In this document: piece after piece, positions 1 to 5,875 of the stretch
Layout of the letters: each line of letters starts with the position of its first letter
Position numbering within the stretch: the first letter of the stretch is position 1
Source of the DNA: Campylobacterota bacterium
Lineage (GTDB): Bacteria > Campylobacterota > Campylobacteria > Campylobacterales > Sulfurospirillaceae
Length of the DNA stretch: 11,028 nucleotides
Reading direction: 5' to 3'
Assembly (NCBI GenBank): GCA_009930355.1
Contig: RZYK01000056.1
Location: 1-11,028 of the forward strand
Notes under the pieces: generated by a model
Seen by the model: only the letters and a program-made list of their open reading frames with translations
Databases searched by the model: none
What the model was told of the DNA's origin: nothing
Made by a program: the position numbers and the translations under genes

Positions 1-40
1 GGAACAATCTATTCTCAATTTTTATGAAAAATCAATCAGT

Positions 41-679
41 ATGAAACAGGTTTTGATAGATGCTGTGATTGAGACACTTACGATGAGTCTTGTTTCAACT
101 TTTCTTGCTACACTTATTGGGTTTGCCTTGGCTATTGTTTTAATTGTTACGGATAAAAATGGTATATCTCCCCATCGTTATACCTATAAAATTTTAGATG
201 TCGCAATCAACATGCTACGTTCTTTTCCTTTCATTATTTTAATTATTGTTCTTTTTCCTGTGACAAAATTTTTAGTAGGAAAGCATACAGGAACCTTTGC
301 GATGATTGTCCCTCTTACCATTGGAACAGCGCCTTTTATCGCACGAATGATTGAAGGGGCGTTTAAAGAGGTGGATAGAAGTGTCATTGAAGCAGCAAAG
401 TCTTTTGGTACCAGTAAGTTTCAAATTATTTTTAGGGTTTTACTGCCTGAAGCATTTCCGAGTATTATTTCTGCCATTACACTTTCGTTAATTATCATTG
501 TTGGTTTTTCAGCCATGGCAGGAACTGTTGGCGGTGGCGGTCTTGGTGCGGTGGCTATGAATTATGGTTATTATCGTTTTGATGGTACCTATATTTTTTG
601 GACGGTTTTTATTCTGATTGTATTGGTTCAAATATTTCAAAGTTTAGGAGATCTTCTTTATAAAATAGTGAAGCATTAA
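41..679 (+). CDS. metI: Methionine ABC importer, permease subunit (MetI)
   Basis: This is the inner-membrane channel subunit of a D-/L-methionine importer; it works with the ATPase MetN and the binding lipoprotein MetQ. The 212-residue protein is close to the usual ~217. About five hydrophobic segments are visible (roughly 13-37, 52-73, 86-104, 142-162, 184-205). The coupling EAA loop is at 116-140, with E117-A-A and G123 followed by LLPEAFP. Family-typical strings include FPFII, IVPLTIGTAPFIARM and a glycine-rich segment near 161-169. metQ follows after 114 bases, fitting the metNIQ order; metN would lie just left of the window. The start is uncertain: the ATG at 41 has no clear ribosome binding site, and the frame stays open to the window edge, so translation could begin a few codons upstream. 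The C-terminus and stop are secure. Family assignment is confident; substrate specificity rests on the paired MetQ. Confidence 0.9.
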   Translation: MKQVLIDAVIETLTMSLVSTFLATLIGFALAIVLIVTDKNGISPHRYTYKILDVAINMLRSFPFIILIIVLFPVTKFLVGKHTGTFAMIVPLTIGTAPFIARMIEGAFKEVDRSVIEAAKSFGTSKFQIIFRVLLPEAFPSIISAITLSLIIIVGFSAMAGTVGGGGLGAVAMNYGYYRFDGTYIFWTVFILIVLVQIFQSLGDLLYKIVKH

Positions 680-736
680 TTTCCTGATAGAATGTGCAAT
701 TCAGTCTCTTTTAATGCGAAAGACGTTACGATTTTA

Positions 737-774
737 TAAATGTTTAGTAAGTAAAGTGATTTACTAAACATTTA
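737..774 (+). terminator. Intercistronic hairpin between metI and metQ
   Basis: A perfect 14-bp inverted repeat (arms 737-750 and 761-774, 10-base loop 751-760) sits nine bases before the metQ Shine-Dalgarno. An alternative smaller hairpin, GTAAA/TTTAC around a GTGA loop (751-764), overlaps the inner part. No T-run follows, so it is not a standard intrinsic terminator. An mRNA-stabilising or processing hairpin that lets the lipoprotein be made in excess over the permease, a partial attenuator, or an operator are all possible. The structure is seen directly; the role is inferred. Confidence 0.5.
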
Positions 775-793
775 GTTATTTTAAGGAGTACAG

Positions 794-1615
794 ATGTATA
801 AAAGTTTAGGTGTTATTTTAGTGGGAGCACTATTGACATTCAGTGGTTGTAGTGGTGATAAAAAAGTTGAAGATAAAACAACTGTAAAAGAAGATAAGAG
901 TGCAAAAACAATTATTGTAGGTGCAACTCCCGTGCCACATTCTGAGATATTGGAAATCGTAAAACCTCTTTTAGCCAAAGAAGGGTATACCCTTGAGATT
1001 AAAGTCTTTAACGATTATGTGATTCCAAACAAAGTCACAGACAGTGGTGAAATTGATGCAAATTTCTTTCAACACACACCTTACCTTGTTGAGTTTAATA
1101 AAAATCAAGGCACAAAGTTAGTAAGCGTTGCCAATATTCATATTGAACCAATCGGTATCTATTCTAAAAAAATTAAATCGCTCTCTGAGTTAAAAGACGG
1201 CGATAGCGTTGCGATTCCCAATGATCCAAGCAATGGCGGTAGGGCTTTAGATGTTTTAGCCAGTGCTGGACTGATCAAACTTAAAAATGTTGAGCTTAAA
1301 ACAAAACTTGACATCGTTGAAAATCCAAAAAATCTTACCTTTACAGAGCTTGAAGCGGCACAACTTCCTCGTGTAATTGAAGACTTTACACTTGCCGTTA
1401 TTAACACAAACTACGCACTTCCAGCGGGTCTAAATCCTAGCAGCGATGCGCTTGCGTTAGAGTCGGCTAATTCACCGTATGCGAATATTCTTGTGGTAAA
1501 AGCAGGTAATGAGAACAGTAATAAAACAAAAGCACTTCTCAAAGCGGTTAAATCCGATGAAGTAAAAAAATTCATCGTTGAAAAATATAAAGGTGCTATT
1601 GTTCCAGCATTTTAA
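794..1615 (+). CDS. metQ: Methionine-binding lipoprotein (MetQ/NlpA family)
   Basis: This is the periplasm-facing, lipid-anchored substrate-binding component of the methionine ABC importer. The 273-residue protein starts with a type II signal peptide; hydrophobic residues 5-17 lead to the lipobox FSGC with Cys19 as the predicted lipidated residue. A charged, low-complexity linker (about 22-38) follows. The NlpA/MetQ domain runs from about 39 to the end, with family-typical stretches ATPVPHSEIL, IDANFFQHTPYL (88-98) and IPNDPSNGGRAL (141-152), the last contributing to the ligand pocket in known MetQ structures. The start is secure: AAGGAG at 783-788 lies five bases before the ATG. It is preceded by metI and followed by a strong terminator. 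NlpA-family proteins can bind methionine, its derivatives or related small molecules, so the exact ligand is family inference. Confidence 0.93.
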   Translation: MYKSLGVILVGALLTFSGCSGDKKVEDKTTVKEDKSAKTIIVGATPVPHSEILEIVKPLLAKEGYTLEIKVFNDYVIPNKVTDSGEIDANFFQHTPYLVEFNKNQGTKLVSVANIHIEPIGIYSKKIKSLSELKDGDSVAIPNDPSNGGRALDVLASAGLIKLKNVELKTKLDIVENPKNLTFTELEAAQLPRVIEDFTLAVINTNYALPAGLNPSSDALALESANSPYANILVVKAGNENSNKTKALLKAVKSDEVKKFIVEKYKGAIVPAF

Positions 1616-1631
1616 TAAACAGAGATTCTTA

Positions 1632-1673
1632 CTTAAAGTGTATCGTCAGGTACACTTTAAGCCTTCTTCTTTT
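1632..1673 (+). terminator. Intrinsic terminator after metQ
   Basis: Arms 1632-1642 and 1651-1661 pair perfectly over 11 bp. The stem can extend by a T-G and a C-G pair to leave a GTCA tetraloop. It is followed by a T-rich tail (1664-1673). It begins 16 bases after the metQ stop and separates the met operon from the tRNA gene. Confidence 0.85.
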
Positions 1674-1696
1674 AGGTTTCCTAAGTCTATTTTTGT

Positions 1697-1702
1697 TATA
1701 AT
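1697..1702 (+). promoter_or_regulatory. -10 box of the tRNA-Arg promoter
   Basis: A perfect TATAAT lies 25 bases before the mature tRNA 5' end. It is followed by a GC-containing discriminator (CCCGCC), as is common for stable-RNA promoters. No convincing -35 element is seen 17 bases upstream, which is usual in Campylobacterota. Start of transcription would be near 1709. Confidence 0.65.
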
Positions 1703-1727
1703 TCCCGCCACTTAAAATATCTGCAAT

Positions 1728-1804
1728 GTCCCCATAGCTCAGCAGGATAGAGCGCAGAATTCCTAATTCTGAGGCCGTGCGTTCGAATCGCGCTGGGGAC
1801 ACCA
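1728..1804 (+). tRNA. tRNA-Arg (anticodon CCT)
   Basis: The full cloverleaf can be folded by hand. Acceptor stem 1728-1734 pairs with 1794-1800. D stem is GCTC/GAGC (1737-1740 and 1750-1753). Anticodon stem CAGAA/TTCTG (1755-1759 and 1767-1771) holds the loop TTCCTAA with anticodon CCT at 1762-1764, which reads AGG. The variable loop has five bases (1772-1776). The T arm has loop TTCGAAT at 1782-1788. The discriminator is A1801 and CCA is encoded at 1802-1804. It is transcribed from its own promoter. No sign of integration (duplicated 3' end, integrase) is visible on either side in this window. Confidence 0.97.
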
Positions 1805-1819
1805 CGTTTCGTTTTAAAC

Positions 1820-1830
1820 TTACATGTAAA
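1820..1830. repeat. Palindrome copy 1 (11 of 12 bases of TTTACATGTAAA)
   Basis: TTACATGTAAA lies 15 bases after the tRNA CCA end, with C instead of the first T. It is directly followed by a T-rich run (1831-1838), so it may help end the tRNA transcript, although a perfect palindrome makes a poor RNA hairpin loop. It belongs to a recurring element (see 5158, 5960, 9116, 9132). Confidence 0.6.
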
Positions 1831-1917
1831 TCTTTTTTACAAAATCCACACGGCATCTTTTTACCTCATTAATTCCTCATTTTTTTTCGTTAAGCTTCAT
1901 CTATAAAAGATAAAAAT

Positions 1918-1923
1918 TATACT
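1918..1923 (+). promoter_or_regulatory. Candidate -10 box for the torA transcript
   Basis: TATACT matches the -10 consensus at five of six bases and would give a leader of about 60 bases before the torA ATG. The non-coding stretch 1805-1991 is very AT-rich, so a chance match is possible and no -35 is evident. The same region holds an imperfect inverted repeat (TTAAGCT 1890-1896 / AGCTTAA 1927-1933) and two related 12-base direct repeats (1934-1945, 1946-1957). Confidence 0.3.
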
Positions 1924-1991
1924 TTTAGCTTAATTTTTATTTCAGTTTTTGTTTATGACAGAGTAAAAATATTTACAACAAGGAGTTAACA

Positions 1992-4517
1992 ATGACAAAG
2001 AAAATGGATCGAAGATCTTTTTTGAAGGTAAGTGGAGCAACCGCAGGTGCAGCTGTTGCGACGATACAAGCGGAAGCTATTCCTTTGGTGGGGGATTCCC
2101 TGCTCAATGATCATGAAAAAGGATTTAGTGCTTCTCACTTTGGTGCTGTTGTTACGCACACAAGAAACTCACGTTTCGAGAGTGCGACACCCTTTGAGGG
2201 CGATGCTCACCCTGTGACATTGGTAGAAGGCTTAGCCGCACGTACCTATGCAGAAGATCGCATTTTATATCCTTGTGTGCGTGAGGATTATCTGAAACAT
2301 GGGCATAAAAGCGATAAAAGTAAGCGAGGCAATGATACGTTTGTGCGTGTTTCATGGGAGATGGCTTTTGATTTGGTTGCCAATGAAATCAAGAGGGTAA
2401 ACACTACTTATGGCCCAACGGCGATTTATGGTGGAAGTTATGGATGGTTTTGTGTAGGAAGTCTTAATAATCCACAAGCACTCTTAAACAGAATGTTAGG
2501 CATTACAGGAGGATATACAGGGCGTACATGTACCTATTCAACCCATGCGATTCGCCAAATTACGCCTTATGTTGGAGGAACCGATGAATCCAGCGCTCAA
2601 CCTACGGTTTATCCTGTTTTGATTGAACATTCTGAATGTATCGTTTTTTGGGGATGTGATCCTGTTAATACCAATCAAATTGCATGGGGTGTTCCAACGC
2701 ATGGTGTTTACAAATACCTTAAAGAGTTGAAAGAAGAAGGTAAGAAACGAGGGGTTAAGTTTTATGTGATTGATCCTGTGTACAACAATACAGGTATGTA
2801 TTTTGGTGCAGAGCATATTCAAATTCGTCCTACAACCGATGTAGCGATGATGCTAGGAATGGCGCATTACCTCTATACAGAAAAACTGTATAACGCAGAT
2901 TTTATTAAAAAATATACCATAGGTTTTGATCAATTTAAGCAATACCTTTTAGGTGAGAGTGAAGATATGGTCGCAAAAACACCAGAGTGGGCATCTAAAA
3001 TTTGTGGTGTTCCAACAGACGTAATTAAAATGCTTGCAAAAGAGTGTGTTTCTAAACGCACAATGCTCATGGGTGGATGGTCAACCCAACGGGCACATCA
3101 TGGGGAACAACCTAACTGGATGCTTATTACACTGGCTAGTATGCTAGGTCAAATTGGACTTCCAGGAGGAGGGTATGGTTGTAATTATCACTACTCTGCA
3201 AATGGTGTTCCAATGCCTGCGGCCGCTACTGGAAATCCACTGACAAAAGCTGATGCGGATGCTAAAGATTTTGCAAGTGCCTCTCCTGGACTTTCAGGTA
3301 TTAGTATTAAGTCTAAAATCAAAGGTCCGTGGGATAAAGCAAAAATGGAAATCATCCCTGTATCTCGCATTGTTGAGTGTTTAGAAAATACAGGGAAAGA
3401 GTATAACTTTGATGGGCATACTAAAAAATGGCCTGAATTAAAAATGGCGTATTGGGCGGGTGGAAATCCATTTCATCACCATCAAGACAGAAACCGCATG
3501 ATAAAAGCATGGCAAAAACTAGAGACCTTTGTGGTTCAAGATAATTTTTGGACGGCGAGTGCTCGAATGGCAGATATTATTCTTCCCGCAACGACAGAGC
3601 AAGAACGCAATGATATTACCAAAGCGCACACGAATGAATACATTTTTGCGATGAAACAAGCCGTAGCTCCAGCGGGAGAGGCGATGGATGATTTTGATAT
3701 TTTTGTCAATATTTTAAGACGTTTTACCGCAGAGCAAGTTTTGGCCTTTACTGAGGGGAAAAGTAAAATGGAATGGATCAAATCCTTTTACCAAGCCTCA
3801 TTTGATAAAGCGGCTAAATCAGGTGTTAAAATGCCAATATTTGATGCGTTTTGGGAGAAAGGGTATGTCTATTTTGAGACACCTGAGAGTGCTAAGAAGT
3901 TTATTAAACATGAAAAATTTAGAGCAAATCCTGTGGTCAATCGTTTAGGTACTCCTTCGGGAAAAATAGAGATTTTCTCTAAAAAAATAGCAGGCTATAA
4001 CTACAAAGAGTGTAAAGGTCATCCTATGTGGTTTGAACCTATGGAGTGGGCGGGAAGTAAGGTGGCCAAGGAGTTTCCGTTAAGTTTGGTTTCTCCCCAT
4101 CCAAAATACCGCCTACACTCTCAGCTCAATAATACATGGCTTCGTCAGCTTGAAGAGGTCAATGGTCGTGAGCCGATTTGGATGCATCCGAATGATGCGA
4201 AAAAAAGAGGCATTAAAAATGGGGATGTCGTTAGGGTCTTTAATAAACGTGGACAGGTTTTAGCAGGAGCTGTGGTGACAGAAGCCATCATGGAAGGAGC
4301 AGTTAGAATGCAAGAGGGCGCATGGTATGACCCAAAAGAAGCGGGAAAAGCTGGTACACTGTGTGTGCATGGTGATGTCAATGTGTTGATTCCTGATGTG
4401 GGAACGTCAGAACTTGCGCAAGGTAATCAAGCAACAGCTTTGGTGGAAATTGAAAAATTCAAGGGCGAAGTACCTGCCATTGGCATTTTTAAAGCACCAA
4501 AGATAAAGGGTGCCTAA
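1992..4517 (+). CDS. torA: Tat-exported molybdopterin N-/S-oxide reductase (TorA/DorA/BisC type)
   Basis: This is the periplasmic catalytic subunit that reduces TMAO, DMSO or related N- or S-oxides as terminal electron acceptor. It has 841 residues (E. coli TorA: 848). The N-terminus is a twin-arginine signal (DRRSFLK, R7-R8) with likely cleavage after AEA29. No N-terminal [4Fe-4S] cysteine motif is present, as expected for the DMSO-reductase type that uses only bis-MGD. GGSYGW (147-152) is followed exactly 31 residues later by Ser183 in CTYST, the spacing of Tyr114/Trp116 and the Mo-ligand Ser147 in Rhodobacter DMSO reductase. Family motifs continue to the C-terminal MGD-binding domain (SPHPKYRLHSQLNNTW; RVFNKRGQ). 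The start is secure: AAGGAG at 1980-1985, six bases from the ATG. Tyr150 favours S-oxide as well as N-oxide use, since TorA proper lacks this Tyr; the Campylobacter jejuni homologue Cj0264c handles both. The usual GDYS is CTYS here. The gene overlaps the cytochrome gene by one base. No TorD-like chaperone gene is in the window. The symbol is by family; the substrate is not proven. Confidence 0.9.
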   Translation: MTKKMDRRSFLKVSGATAGAAVATIQAEAIPLVGDSLLNDHEKGFSASHFGAVVTHTRNSRFESATPFEGDAHPVTLVEGLAARTYAEDRILYPCVREDYLKHGHKSDKSKRGNDTFVRVSWEMAFDLVANEIKRVNTTYGPTAIYGGSYGWFCVGSLNNPQALLNRMLGITGGYTGRTCTYSTHAIRQITPYVGGTDESSAQPTVYPVLIEHSECIVFWGCDPVNTNQIAWGVPTHGVYKYLKELKEEGKKRGVKFYVIDPVYNNTGMYFGAEHIQIRPTTDVAMMLGMAHYLYTEKLYNADFIKKYTIGFDQFKQYLLGESEDMVAKTPEWASKICGVPTDVIKMLAKECVSKRTMLMGGWSTQRAHHGEQPNWMLITLASMLGQIGLPGGGYGCNYHYSANGVPMPAAATGNPLTKADADAKDFASASPGLSGISIKSKIKGPWDKAKMEIIPVSRIVECLENTGKEYNFDGHTKKWPELKMAYWAGGNPFHHHQDRNRMIKAWQKLETFVVQDNFWTASARMADIILPATTEQERNDITKAHTNEYIFAMKQAVAPAGEAMDDFDIFVNILRRFTAEQVLAFTEGKSKMEWIKSFYQASFDKAAKSGVKMPIFDAFWEKGYVYFETPESAKKFIKHEKFRANPVVNRLGTPSGKIEIFSKKIAGYNYKECKGHPMWFEPMEWAGSKVAKEFPLSLVSPHPKYRLHSQLNNTWLRQLEEVNGREPIWMHPNDAKKRGIKNGDVVRVFNKRGQVLAGAVVTEAIMEGAVRMQEGAWYDPKEAGKAGTLCVHGDVNVLIPDVGTSELAQGNQATALVEIEKFKGEVPAIGIFKAPKIKGA

Positions 4518-5080
4518 TGAAACCAATCAAAGCAATAGCACCCTTGTGCATCGTAGCAACATTGGTATGCGCACAAAGTGCCTTTGTTGCTCAAAATGTA
4601 CCTTTGTACGCAACGGCGAGTGACGGATCAGCTCTAGGAGAGCTGATCGTTGCTTCTCAAGTGAATGTGCTCTCTCAAAAGGGAGAGTTTAGTGAAGTTG
4701 AGTTTGTCGGATTTATGCCTGAGGGAAGTACTAAAGCCTATGAAAAAATAGGTATGTTGATGGTGGGTTTTGAAGCTCCAATACCTTCAACCTATAAAGT
4801 GATAGGGCAAAAAAAAGATGAATATGAGAGCATATGGCTTAATGTATCGGTGAAAGGATTTGTGAAAACAACAGTGCTTAAAGAGACAAAAGTGTCTATT
4901 TTAGAAGAAGGTAAGGCAGCATTTCAAGCCAAGTGTGGTACCTGTCATGCCCTGCATCCTGAAGGCGAGTTTGATGCCAATGTATGGCCGAGCATTTTAG
5001 AAGCGATGAGTCCGCAAGCAGGACTTTCAAGTGCGGAACGTTATAGCATTGAAAAATACCTTCAAAATTATAAGCACTAA
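4517..5080 (+). CDS. Periplasmic mono-haem cytochrome c, TorC C-terminal-like
   Basis: This is the probable electron donor to the reductase encoded just upstream. The 187-residue protein begins with a Sec signal peptide (hydrophobic 6-22, cleavage near A19 or A22). A middle region, about 27-125, is rich in beta strands and looks like one or two bacterial SH3-like modules. A C-terminal haem domain has one C-x-x-C-H site (C140, C143, H144); M164 is a likely distal ligand. The pattern CGTCHALHP...FDANVWPSIL...YLQNYKH resembles the terminal haem domain of TorC. The NapC-like tetrahaem membrane part of E. coli TorC is absent, as in C. jejuni Cj0265c next to Cj0264c. The start codon shares its A with the torA stop (TAATG), and AAAGGG at 4505-4510 inside torA serves as ribosome binding site. 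A terminator follows directly. Haem attachment is certain from the motif; the partner is inferred from position. Confidence 0.87.
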   Translation: MKPIKAIAPLCIVATLVCAQSAFVAQNVPLYATASDGSALGELIVASQVNVLSQKGEFSEVEFVGFMPEGSTKAYEKIGMLMVGFEAPIPSTYKVIGQKKDEYESIWLNVSVKGFVKTTVLKETKVSILEEGKAAFQAKCGTCHALHPEGEFDANVWPSILEAMSPQAGLSSAERYSIEKYLQNYKH

Positions 5081-5119
5081 GAAATTTACGCCTCATATAG
5101 AGGGGTAAATTTCCCTTTT
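5081..5119 (+). terminator. Intrinsic terminator after the reductase-cytochrome operon
   Basis: Arms GAAATTTAC (5081-5089) and GTAAATTTC (5105-5113) pair over 9 bp. After one G-G mismatch the inner stem CCTC/GAGG (5091-5094, 5100-5103) closes a five-base loop. A pyrimidine tail with four T follows (5116-5119). It starts one base after the cytochrome stop codon, so the sensory genes downstream are probably transcribed separately. Confidence 0.75.
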
Positions 5120-5150
5120 CCCCCTTAATCTTAGAGAAGAAAATTTTCGT

Positions 5151-5156
5151 TACAAT
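5151..5156 (+). promoter_or_regulatory. Candidate -10 box of the sensory operon
   Basis: TACAAT (five of six to consensus) lies 38 bases before the GTG start of the response regulator gene. No clear -35 is present. The predicted transcription start (about 5162-5164) falls inside the palindrome at 5158-5169, a position where a bound regulator could block or time transcription. Confidence 0.5.
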
Positions 5157-5157
5157 C

Positions 5158-5169
5158 TTTACATGTAAA
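5158..5169. repeat. Palindrome copy 2 (TTTACATGTAAA)
   Basis: A perfect 12-base palindrome between the candidate -10 box and the Shine-Dalgarno of the response regulator gene. Of the five copies in the window this is the best placed to act as an operator. Confidence 0.7.
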
Positions 5170-5188
5170 CTTCTTCAAGGAGCAATGT

Positions 5189-5875
5189 GTGGATATTTGG
5201 CTTGAAAAATTGAAAGATTTGAAGCTTCTGTACGCAGAAGATGAAGAGGGAATTCGCAAACCAATGGCAAACTCTTTGGGGTATTATTTCGAAGAGGTGT
5301 TTGAGGTTAAAAATGGCGAAGAAGCTCTGGATTGCTACTATGAACACCATCCTGATATTATGTTAACTGATTTGCGCATGCCACGAAAAGATGGCTTAGA
5401 GATGGCAAAAGAGATTCGTCAGAATGATAAAAAAATCCCTATTATTATGATTACGGCGCATACCGATAAAGAGTATTTGCTCAGTGCCATTGATCTTAAG
5501 ATTGAAAAATATTTGATTAAACCTGTTGCGTTAGATGAATTGCTCAGTGCTTTAAAAGCGTGTGTTGAAGAGATAGAAGCGGATAAACCTTTGTATATAG
5601 AGTATGCGCAGTATCGCTTTGATTTTAAAAATCATCTGGCGATACCCAAAGAGGGTGAAAAGATAGAATTGACACAAAAAGAGGCTGATTTTTTGCTGCT
5701 GGTGATGCGTAAAAAAGGACTTATTGTGAGTTACGAAGAGATTGAAATGTGTGTTTGGAAAGAGGAGTTTATGAGTATTGCAGCCCTTCGTACGTTAGTA
5801 AAAACCTTGCGTAAAAAACTCGAAGGTTTAGCGTTAAAAAACCATTCGCAAATGGGGTATAGCCTTGTGTTTTAA
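5189..5875 (+). CDS. OmpR/TorR-type response regulator (receiver + winged helix)
   Basis: This is a cytoplasmic DNA-binding regulator, 228 residues. The receiver domain (about 10-128) has the acidic pair E17-D18, phospho-acceptor D61 (in LTDLRMP), T89 and K111 (KP). The C-terminal winged helix (about 136-228) begins near YRFDFKNH and has ELTQKEADFLLL, a recognition region with RTLVKTLRKKL, and ends in MGYSLVF, the usual GxGY-type hairpin. The start is GTG at 5189, chosen because AAGGAG (5177-5182) lies six bases upstream; the nearby ATG at 5185 is in another frame and stops after six codons. The gene overlaps the next by 11 bases. The cognate kinase is almost certainly the histidine kinase at 7451. 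The neighbouring reductase operon is the obvious candidate target, as TorR controls torCAD in E. coli, but this is inferred from proximity. Confidence 0.9.
   Translation: MDIWLEKLKDLKLLYAEDEEGIRKPMANSLGYYFEEVFEVKNGEEALDCYYEHHPDIMLTDLRMPRKDGLEMAKEIRQNDKKIPIIMITAHTDKEYLLSAIDLKIEKYLIKPVALDELLSALKACVEEIEADKPLYIEYAQYRFDFKNHLAIPKEGEKIELTQKEADFLLLVMRKKGLIVSYEEIEMCVWKEEFMSIAALRTLVKTLRKKLEGLALKNHSQMGYSLVF

Noticed and set aside
1..44. Possible 3' end of metN before metI (a frame ending in TGA at 42-44, overlapping the metI ATG as ATGA; another frame stops at 25-27).
   Set aside because: Too few codons are visible to recognise the protein, and the metI frame itself is also open upstream, so the junction cannot be settled from this window.
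1629..1856. Minus-strand reading frame of 75 codons across the tRNA gene.
   Set aside because: It is the antisense of the tRNA-Arg and the metQ terminator; such tRNA-shadow frames are a well-known artefact and there is no ribosome binding site.
1728..1991. tRNA-linked integration site for a genomic island covering the reductase and sensory genes.
   Set aside because: No integrase, no repeat of the tRNA 3' end downstream in the window, and no obvious change in base composition.
5185..5205. ATG at 5185 as start of the response regulator or as a leader peptide.
   Set aside because: It is out of frame with the regulator and stops after six codons; the GTG at 5189 has the correct frame and spacing. 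A regulatory micro-ORF is not supported further.
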